NCBI GenBank assembly: GCA_001595785.1
Contig: LSSJ01000005.1
Location: 32,137 to 96,136, forward strand
Origin: Euryarchaeota archaeon SM23-78
GTDB lineage: Archaea; Nanobdellota; Nanobdellia; Woesearchaeales; SM23-78
DNA: 64,000 nucleotides
Reading direction: 5' to 3'
Shown here: piece by piece, positions 58,091 through 64,000 of the stretch
Layout of the letters: each line of letters starts with the position of its first letter
Numbering within the stretch: the first letter of the stretch is position 1
The notes under the pieces: generated by a model
What the model was told of the DNA's origin: nothing
The model's input: only the letters and a program-made list of their open reading frames with translations
Databases searched by the model: none
Program-made: the position numbers and the translations under genes

Positions 58091-59293
58091 CTAGACCAAA
58101 CCCAGAATCATAGCCAATCCTAAAAGGAACAGGATTATGCCAGCAACTAGGTGCAGATACCTAATATTCTTATCCTTCCACCCAGACACATTCTCCACAG
58201 TTGTAAAGCCAAGATACACTATAAAAGTTATAATAAGCATAGGTAACACAAACACAAGATTATATATTAATAACCAAGGCAGGGTTTTTAATAGTTCAAG
58301 AGCTGATAGTATGCCTCCTGCAATAATATAAGGACCAATAGTGCATGGAATAAGGAACAAAGTTACTAGGAGCCCAACAACGAAAGCTCCGCCAGGGCTA
58401 GTTACGCCTGCAATTAACTTCTTAACCTTGGGCCTTAAAAATAAAGGCATCTCAGTAGCAAATCCGCCCGGTCTGTAGCGGAAAAAGTCTCTGATATTAA
58501 ACAGTCCAAGTATTATTGCAACCACGCCAAGTATCTTGTAAAGCCAGAGCCTAATACCTACTAAAAGTTGGATTAGCTGAAAAAACTTAATAATGATAAG
58601 CCCATAAATAATGTACATAACAAAGACTGCTAAAGTAAACGCAAGACCTGCTAATAACACCTTTTTCTTATCCCTAGGATTATAAGTAAGTATAGCAATA
58701 AGCATTAAAGCCAGAACAGCAAGCTCACAAGGATTAATAGCATCAACAGCAGCCAATCCTAAAATCTTGGCCAAGGTTAATTCCTGTGGTATTTCATCAC
58801 AACTCCCTCCTCCTACTGATTTATTTTCACCTATCAATATCTCTGGTCTTCCAGGCAAGGTGTCACATTCAAGCTCTTTATAATTAACTGCTGAGCCATC
58901 AATTAAAGGACAAGGATTACTCTCCATTGAATTAATTGTCTTTTTAAAGTTTCTAAGAATAGGAGAGTCTCCTTGAATAACAGTTTTATCATTAAATATG
59001 ATTACAGGTATTCCAGGTTGAAAATTGTAATTTGAAGCATAAGTTTCTAGCAAAGGAGCATTCTGTTGCTGCTGATAAATCTCATATCTTATCAAAATTA
59101 GGGTAGGGTATTCCTCTAATAAATCCTTGACAAAGGGCTCAACCTTTGCACAATGAGGGCATCCTATGCCTGTGAAATAAACAGCGCATACAGGGATGTC
59201 TGCATGAGAATCATGTAGTTCTTCAGCAAATGCAAAGGGAGTTGTAAATAACAGGACACATAACAGCATTAGTGCAAGCAATAGTTTCTTCAT
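58091..59293 (-). CDS. Thioredoxin-CcdA fusion, thiol-disulfide transfer across the membrane
   Basis: The ATG at 59293 follows GGTGA. The 400 residues hold a signal peptide, a periplasm-side thioredoxin-like domain with GIGCPHCAKVEPFVKDLL (CPHC) and a cis-Pro region PGIPVIIFND, then a six-helix CcdA-like domain with DAINPCELAVLALM and FLIPCTIGPYIIAGG, the two membrane cysteines. DsbD/CcdA proteins pass electrons from the cytosol to external thiols. This fits the many cysteine-bearing exported proteins in the window. Confidence 0.87.
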   Translation of the reverse strand: MKKLLLALMLLCVLLFTTPFAFAEELHDSHADIPVCAVYFTGIGCPHCAKVEPFVKDLLEEYPTLILIRYEIYQQQQNAPLLETYASNYNFQPGIPVIIFNDKTVIQGDSPILRNFKKTINSMESNPCPLIDGSAVNYKELECDTLPGRPEILIGENKSVGGGSCDEIPQELTLAKILGLAAVDAINPCELAVLALMLIAILTYNPRDKKKVLLAGLAFTLAVFVMYIIYGLIIIKFFQLIQLLVGIRLWLYKILGVVAIILGLFNIRDFFRYRPGGFATEMPLFLRPKVKKLIAGVTSPGGAFVVGLLVTLFLIPCTIGPYIIAGGILSALELLKTLPWLLIYNLVFVLPMLIITFIVYLGFTTVENVSGWKDKNIRYLHLVAGIILFLLGLAMILGLV

Positions 59294-59341
59294 TTTTATC
59301 ACCGTGTTTTTTATGCTGATTTTTAAATTTTGTTATTACTT

Positions 59342-60088
59342 CTAACCAAATAAAAACTTTAGCAAGAACATAAAGGCTATTCCAACTAGGAAAAAACCAA
59401 ATGAGATTAAGGATTTATTAAGCTTAGGCTCTTTGTGAAGCTCTGGTATTAAGTCAGAGGCTGCTATATATATAAAGCCTCCTGCTGCAAATGGTAAGAT
59501 AAAGGGAATTACTCCTTCTACACGGGTTGAAAACAAATAGCCTAGTATTCCTCCGAGAACAGCCATGAGTTGAGAGATAAAATTATAAACCAAGGCTTTG
59601 TACTTGCTAAAACCACCATACACAAGCACTCCAAAATCTCCTAGTTCCTGAGGGATTTCGTGTCCAATGATTAGCAAAGTTGTGATTATTCCAAAAGGTA
59701 TACTAACAATAAAGCTTACCCCTATGATTATACCATCTATAAAGTTATGAACACCATCACCTATTAGGATAAGATAAGAAACTGGGTGGGTCTTGCATTT
59801 TGCTCCATAACGATGACAGTGATGCCAGTGAAGAAACCTTTCAATTAAAAAGAAGAGTATGAAGCCTATCATTAGATATGCAAAAACATTTGTCACAGGA
59901 ATCTTTTCAAGGGCTTCTGGTATTAGGTGAAAAAAGGCTCCGCTGAGTAAGGCTCCTGCAGAAAAAGCTACTAAAATCATTAAGACTTTCTTGAATAATT
60001 TTTCTTTAAGCCATAAAGATACAATTCCTACAAAAGCAACCAAGCCGTTGACAAGAGTTGCTAGGATTATCCATAGTAATATGCTCAT
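59342..60088 (-). CDS. ZIP-family metal transporter, copy 1
   Basis: 248 residues with eight hydrophobic segments, a His-rich loop (HWHHCHRYGAKCKTHP) and the signature HNFIDGIIIGVSF and GHEIPQELGDFGVLVYGG in helices 4 and 5, whose His/Glu bind metal. ZIP transporters move zinc, iron or other divalent metals into the cytoplasm. It is a close paralogue of the gene at 61021. Confidence 0.92.
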   Translation of the reverse strand: MSILLWIILATLVNGLVAFVGIVSLWLKEKLFKKVLMILVAFSAGALLSGAFFHLIPEALEKIPVTNVFAYLMIGFILFFLIERFLHWHHCHRYGAKCKTHPVSYLILIGDGVHNFIDGIIIGVSFIVSIPFGIITTLLIIGHEIPQELGDFGVLVYGGFSKYKALVYNFISQLMAVLGGILGYLFSTRVEGVIPFILPFAAGGFIYIAASDLIPELHKEPKLNKSLISFGFFLVGIAFMFLLKFLFG

Positions 60089-60150
60089 TCATAAAACCTA
60101 TTATAGTTAGCCCAGTGGTTTTTTTAAATATTGCTATACTGTGTGCCTTC

Positions 60151-60366
60151 TTAATCCCATGACTTTGGTCTGAGTGCACAACTTGGGCAAGCTCTGTAAA
60201 CACCTTTACCCTTACCTGATTTCCTAAACTTTTGTTTACAAGCCTCAGAGCAAAAACTGAATTTCTTATGGCCAATATACTTAAAATAATGTGCTTCCTC
60301 CATCTCTCTTCCGCACCAATCACACATCAACTTCTTTTCTTTTTTAAGGAACGAAAACAATGCCAT
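60151..60366 (-). CDS. Small TRASH/MYM-like zinc protein
   Basis: 71 residues: a basic start (FLKKEKKLM), then CDWCGREMEEAHYFKYIGHKKFSFCSEACKQKF, a treble-clef pattern like TRASH or MYM domains that bind metals, and a second pair ACPSCALRP near the end. It lies between two ZIP transporter genes, suggesting metal sensing or handling. Confidence 0.72.
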   Translation of the reverse strand: MALFSFLKKEKKLMCDWCGREMEEAHYFKYIGHKKFSFCSEACKQKFRKSGKGKGVYRACPSCALRPKSWD

Positions 60367-60395
60367 TTTTAATTACCTTCATTATTTTATCATTA

Positions 60396-60995
60396 TCAAT
60401 TTTTCATAAGCAAACCCAATTTCTCAAAGTCCTTTTTAAGCTCACCAATCATCTCATTATGATAACAAGCAACAGCAGGGTGATACAAAGGAATAATTTT
60501 CATTTTTCCAAAATTTGTTTCAGCCTCAAAAACTCTGCCGCGTAACTCACTAATCCTAGTAAAGTCCAGATTAAACTTATCAAATATTTCTTTTGAAGCA
60601 AACTTCCCAAGAGTCAAGATAATCTTTGGCTTGATTATATCAATCTGTTTGTACAAGTATCCAATGCAGGAATCAATCTCTTGTCTGTTAGGATTATGAT
60701 TCCTCGGAGGATGGCACTTTAAAACATTGGTTATATAGATACCCTTTCTTTTCAAATTAACCAAGCCCAATAAATTGTCAAGAATCTTTCCTGCTTCCCC
60801 TACAAATGCTTTCCCTTGTAAGTCCTCGTAATAACCAGGAGACTCACCAATAACAAGTATTTCTGCATTAATTGAGCCATCACCTACCAGAGGCTTGTTC
60901 CTTGTCTTCCATAAATCGCATTTTTTACAGTTATTAATCTCTATGCTTAATGACTCCATGAACTGCTTTTTAGATTCTTTTTGTTGTTCCTTCAT
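60396..60995 (-). CDS. Family 4 uracil-DNA glycosylase
   Basis: 199 residues of the 4Fe-4S uracil-DNA glycosylase family. Cysteines at CKKCDLW and CHPPRNHNPNRQEIDSC hold the cluster; the motif ILVIGESPGYYEDLQGKAFVGEAG is the GEAPG catalytic loop and LYHPAVACYH the second active-site motif. It removes deaminated cytosine from DNA. Confidence 0.94.
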   Translation of the reverse strand: MKEQQKESKKQFMESLSIEINNCKKCDLWKTRNKPLVGDGSINAEILVIGESPGYYEDLQGKAFVGEAGKILDNLLGLVNLKRKGIYITNVLKCHPPRNHNPNRQEIDSCIGYLYKQIDIIKPKIILTLGKFASKEIFDKFNLDFTRISELRGRVFEAETNFGKMKIIPLYHPAVACYHNEMIGELKKDFEKLGLLMKN

Positions 60996-61020
60996 TTCAA
61001 TTCACACATATTTAATGCTC

Positions 61021-61770
61021 TTAATGCTCAAACAAAAATTTAAGTAAAAACATGAATACTATTCCTATCAAAAAAAAGCTGAATGATACTAGGGATTTAT
61101 TAAGCTTAGGTTCTTTGTGCAGTTCTGGAATCAAATCAGAGGCTGCTATATAGATAAAGCCTCCTGCTGCAAAGGGAAGGATGAAAGGTATTACTCCTTG
61201 TATTCTAGTTGAAAATAAGTATCCAATAATGCCTCCAATAACAGCTGTAAGCTGTGAAAGAAAGTTATACACTAAAGCTTTTGTCTTGCTAAACCCACCA
61301 TAGACCAACACTGCAAAGTCTCCTAGCTCCTGGGGAATCTCGTGGCCTATGATTAAAAGGGCAGTTACAATGCCAAAAGGAACACTAATAATAAAACTGA
61401 CTCCAATGATTATACCATCAATAAAGTTATGAACCCCATCTCCAAAAAGGATTAAATAAGATACAGGGTGCACATCGCATTTTTGCCCGTGAAGATGGCA
61501 GTGATGCCAGTGTAAAAACCTCTCAATGAGAAAGAAAAGTATAAATCCCATCAGCATGTAAGCAAACGCCTTTGTGACAGATAAATGCTCCAAAGACTCT
61601 GCTAACAAATGAAAGAAAGCTCCGCTTAGTAGGGCTCCTGCAGAAAAAGCTACAAGAATCATTAATATTTTTTTGAATAATTTTTCTTTTAACCAGAGAG
61701 AAAATACGCCTATAAAAGCAACTAGTCCATTAACAAGAGTTGCTAGTATTATCCATAGTAATATATTCAT
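61021..61770 (-). CDS. ZIP-family metal transporter, copy 2
   Basis: The ATG at 61770 starts MNILLWIILATLVNGLVAFIG; 249 residues nearly parallel to the gene at 59342, with the same HNFIDGIIIGVSF and GHEIPQELGDFAVLVYGG motifs and a His-rich loop (HWHHCHLHGQKCDVHP). The copies are clearly a recent duplication with the zinc protein and glycosylase between them. The loop residues differ, so specificity may differ. Confidence 0.92.
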   Translation of the reverse strand: MNILLWIILATLVNGLVAFIGVFSLWLKEKLFKKILMILVAFSAGALLSGAFFHLLAESLEHLSVTKAFAYMLMGFILFFLIERFLHWHHCHLHGQKCDVHPVSYLILFGDGVHNFIDGIIIGVSFIISVPFGIVTALLIIGHEIPQELGDFAVLVYGGFSKTKALVYNFLSQLTAVIGGIIGYLFSTRIQGVIPFILPFAAGGFIYIAASDLIPELHKEPKLNKSLVSFSFFLIGIVFMFLLKFLFEH

Positions 61771-61829
61771 GCTTACTAACTCCACATCTGCGTTTTATAT
61801 ATTACAAATTCGTTTTATCATTCGCTTTA

Positions 61830-62318
61830 TCATGCCCTTGTCATCATTGCACCGCACTTAAGGCACTTAAGCTCATAACAAGGTTCTCCGCGGGCATGGG
61901 TTTGTTTATAACCACACTTTGGACAGACACATTCACCACTAGGGCCTGCTCCAAAGCCCCCCATTCTTCCCCCAGGACCTGCTCCAAGTCCAAGTCCTCT
62001 TCCACGTCCTAAGCCTCTTCCTGGCCTTGCCATCTTATAATCACCTCCTTCTATCTTTATAGCTTTACCATGAACTATAGCATCAGTAATCTTCTTCCTA
62101 GCTGATAATAATAGTCTATGAAAGGTTGGCTGGGATATGTTCATCTTCTTAGCTGCTTGTTCCTGCTCCATACCTTCCAAATCCTTAAGCCTGACTGCTT
62201 CGTACTCATCAACTGTTAGCACAGAATCTGCTAGCTCAGACATTCTTACTCCTGCTGGCTTAAAGTAAGTAAAACCTGGCTCAAACATTACTCTTCTTAA
62301 TCTTCTTGGTCTTGGCAT
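61830..62318 (-). CDS. DUF134-family DNA-binding protein with zinc ribbon
   Basis: 162 residues: the DUF134 start [26 protein letters not shown], a helix-turn-helix ([27 protein letters not shown]), a Gly/Arg-rich linker ([18 protein letters not shown]) and a C-terminal zinc ribbon ([20 protein letters not shown]). Such proteins commonly accompany NifX/MinD-ferredoxin genes. It is probably a regulator of the cluster. Confidence 0.88.
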   Translation of the reverse strand: MPRPRRLRRVMFEPGFTYFKPAGVRMSELADSVLTVDEYEAVRLKDLEGMEQEQAAKKMNISQPTFHRLLLSARKKITDAIVHGKAIKIEGGDYKMARPGRGLGRGRGLGLGAGPGGRMGGFGAGPSGECVCPKCGYKQTHARGEPCYELKCLKCGAMMTRA

Positions 62319-62327
62319 TTTAACTTA

Positions 62328-63206
62328 TTATATTAGGTTATTTTCAATGTTTTTTAAAATCTTTGAAAAGTACCTCCCGTATTCTTTATTATGAACATTA
62401 ATCGGACTCATTTTAATAGTTGACTCGATTACTTTTTTGCTATAAGGAATTTTTTCAAGGATTGGTATTTTGTTTTTCTTTGCAAAGATTTCTATTTTTT
62501 TACAAAAAGCTTTTGAGAGATCATGCTTGTTTATTACAATCCCGCGTGGTATTCTAAAATGTTCTATGACCAGGAGGACTCTTTTTAAATCATTTAATGC
62601 AGATGGTGATGGCTCTGTAACTGCTACTGCATAATCAGAGCCTGTGATAGAAGCTATTACTGGGCAGCCAATTCCTGCTGCCGAGTCGATTATTGTAACA
62701 TCTGCTTTTATTTTTGATTCTAATTGTTCTGCTGTTCTTCTTGTCTCGCTAACCATTTCTCCAGATGCAAGCTCTCCTATTTTCAGCTCTCCAGATATTA
62801 GTTCTACTCCAAAATTATTTCCCCTATAGATAGAGCCTATCTTTTTCTTTCCCTCTTTTATAGCTCCTGATGGGCATACAACCAAACAAGCCTTACAACC
62901 AGTGCATGTATCTGGTATAAAAGCAGGATACTTATCCTTAACAAAGATTATTGAATGTTGCTTGCAGACCTCAGCGCACTTACCACATTTAGTGCATTTG
63001 TCATGGTTAAACTTAGGAATGAATTGAAACACATCTTTAATTTTCCTTCTTTTTACAGAGAGTATCAGATGATCATTAGGACAATCAACATCAGCGTCCA
63101 CAAGCAGGACTTTTTTTCTCTGAGAAAGCTCATATGCAAGAGCTGCTGCTATTGTTGACTTGCCTGTTCCTCCTTTTCCTCCAGTTACTACAATTTTCAT
63201 TTTCAT
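62328..63206 (-). CDS. MinD/Mrp-like ATPase with ferredoxin insert
   Basis: 292 residues: deviant Walker A GGKGGTGKST at the start, VDADVDCPND, then a two-cluster ferredoxin insert (CTKCGKCAEVC and CTGCKACLVVC), DSAAGIGCPVIASI, and VINKHDLSKA. The family binds Fe-S clusters and ATP and is thought to help in Fe-S or metal cofactor handling. It lies between DUF134 and NifX genes on one strand. Confidence 0.93.
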   Translation of the reverse strand: MKMKIVVTGGKGGTGKSTIAAALAYELSQRKKVLLVDADVDCPNDHLILSVKRRKIKDVFQFIPKFNHDKCTKCGKCAEVCKQHSIIFVKDKYPAFIPDTCTGCKACLVVCPSGAIKEGKKKIGSIYRGNNFGVELISGELKIGELASGEMVSETRRTAEQLESKIKADVTIIDSAAGIGCPVIASITGSDYAVAVTEPSPSALNDLKRVLLVIEHFRIPRGIVINKHDLSKAFCKKIEIFAKKNKIPILEKIPYSKKVIESTIKMSPINVHNKEYGRYFSKILKNIENNLI

Positions 63207-63224
63207 AATTTATTAAGTTAATAA

Positions 63225-63599
63225 TTAAAAAGGTCCCTTGTGTCTCATAGGTCCTGTTGGTGCATCAACTTTTTTAAGCTCACTATTAACAAAGGCTTTG
63301 ATAGCATCACTTATTTTTCCTGTTACAGGATAAACATCTATTTTAAACTGGCTGAAAACACTAAAAGCCCTTGGGCCTATGTTACCTGTAAGAACTGCTT
63401 GAACTCCTTTTTTAGCTACAAACTCTGCTGCTGTTATACCTGCTCCTCCTGCTTGTTTTGAGCTGGTATTTTCTACTATCTCATGGTTTTTAATTTCTTT
63501 ATCTTCTAATTCTACAAACACAAAGTATGGGCACCTGCCAAACCTCACATCAACTTCGCTTTCCAGGCTATTGCCTGTTGAACTTATTACTACTCTCAT
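63225..63599 (-). CDS. NifX/NifB-type dinitrogenase iron-molybdenum cofactor domain protein
   Basis: 124 residues: MRVVISSTGNSLESEVDVRFGRCPYFVFVE, then AGITAAEFVAKKGVQAVLTGNIGPRAFSVF. Small stand-alone members bind metal-sulfur clusters and occur beside MinD-ferredoxin genes in archaea lacking nitrogenase. The ATG overlaps the upstream permease stop (ATGA). Confidence 0.9.
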   Translation of the reverse strand: MRVVISSTGNSLESEVDVRFGRCPYFVFVELEDKEIKNHEIVENTSSKQAGGAGITAAEFVAKKGVQAVLTGNIGPRAFSVFSQFKIDVYPVTGKISDAIKAFVNSELKKVDAPTGPMRHKGPF

Positions 63600-64000
63600 T
63601 TTTCCACCCCTACAATTTTTTCTACTATTAATCCTTGGAATAGTGAAGCTATCATCATAACAACAGCAAGCACTATTGTATATGCTAATCCAAAATAAAA
63701 TATCATTAAAGGCAGCAAAGCAGGTTTTACTGCCCGGTTATATAAAAAAGTAGCAATTAATCCTGTTCTTACTCCATGATTTTTTAAATCATTAAGTAAA
63801 GGGTACCACAGAAATAGTGGCCCTGTCGAAATAGTACCTCCAATAATAGCCACTAGCCATCCTTTTGCTCCAGATTTCTTTCCAAAATATTTAATGAATT
63901 TTTTAGGAGTCATAAAACGATTTACTATTACCAATAGTATAAATATTAAAATAAATATTAGAATTATTTTCTTTATTATCTCTAAGAAGAACTTAAGGCT
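63596..64000 (-). CDS. Permease-like membrane protein, 5' partial
   Basis: The frame is open to the window edge, so the N-terminus is missing; a TTG at 63934 is only an internal codon. Visible are 134 residues with membrane segments, the motif GGTISTGPLFLWYPLLNDLKNHGVRTGL, and FLYNRAVKPALLPLMIFYFGL. It looks like half of a DUF318/ArsP-like permease, often made of two repeats. It is translationally coupled to the NifX gene. Confidence 0.6.
   Translation of the reverse strand, partial: SLKFFLEIIKKIILIFILIFILLVIVNRFMTPKKFIKYFGKKSGAKGWLVAIIGGTISTGPLFLWYPLLNDLKNHGVRTGLIATFLYNRAVKPALLPLMIFYFGLAYTIVLAVVMMIASLFQGLIVEKIVGVEK

Overview
The window is archaeal. It carries ribosomal proteins found only in archaea and eukaryotes (L10e, S6e, S8e, S17e, S27e, L37e, L44e), aIF2-alpha, Nop10, an Sm-like protein, Alba, a PC4-type ssDNA-binding protein, GINS and a PAC2 chaperone. 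It also has class III signal-peptide pilins, an S-layer protein and tRNA genes with bulge-helix-bulge-style introns and no encoded CCA. The low GC content, short intergenic spaces, pilin style (QAAMEFLMTYGWAILVVL), acidic Glu/Pro-rich proteins and many small secreted orphans suggest a DPANN lineage such as Woesearchaeota or Pacearchaeota. That placement is inference. Starts are often preceded by GGTGA or GGAGGTG, so mRNAs are mostly leadered.

Layout. 1-7.7 kb: a TIM-barrel protein cut by the window edge, a nucleotidyltransferase-HEPN fusion, and a tightly coupled minus-strand operon of secreted Tyr- or Gly/Tyr-rich proteins ending in a SLOG-like protein. 7.7-13.8 kb: tRNA-Pro, tRNA-Ala and tRNA-Gln, a methyltransferase, a DUF2330-like membrane protein, a JAMM protease, a lipoprotein serpin, a MazF-like toxin-antitoxin pair and a radical SAM DNA-repair-type protein. 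13.8-20.4 kb: L10e, a NOG1-type GTPase, S6e, ArgS, a double Lrp regulator and a two-gene orphan operon. 20.4-25.4 kb: a helicase reduced to its first RecA domain, a kinase-like protein, RdgB, and tRNA-Arg next to a roughly 1-kb LAGLIDADG element bounded by a second tRNA 5' half. 25.4-30 kb: ASCH, Alba, S17e, an agmatinase-family enzyme, Rpe, RpiB and enolase.

30-41.5 kb: a large type IV pilus locus with a pilin, two TadC/GspF-type membrane proteins, a secretion ATPase, pilin-like subunits and a 921-residue VWA surface protein. 41.5-42.7 kb: two paralogous small proteins, each behind the same palindrome, flank a RelE-like protein. 42.6-47.3 kb: the conserved L44e-S27e-aIF2-alpha-Nop10-PAC2 series, interrupted by membrane-protein genes on the opposite strand. 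47-53 kb: a radical SAM protein, a secreted repeat-domain protein and the S-layer protein. 53.4-56.1 kb: a tRNA-Leu gene with four insertions, then an AbrB-type regulator coupled to a membrane-anchored surface protein behind an array of TAGTACTA sites. 56-64 kb: L37e, Sm, PC4, S8e, a thioredoxin-CcdA fusion, two ZIP transporters around a zinc protein and a family 4 uracil-DNA glycosylase, then a DUF134/MinD-ferredoxin/NifX/permease cluster.

The most unusual signal is in the tRNA genes. Four of five are interrupted. Insertions lie in the D-loop (Pro, Leu), at the canonical 37/38 site (Gln, Arg, Leu), in the variable arm (Leu, as a tandem duplication) and in the T-loop at about 59/60 (Arg, Leu). 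The Arg and Leu genes also have partial copies of a tRNA 5' end just upstream, and the Arg copy bounds a homing-endonuclease element.
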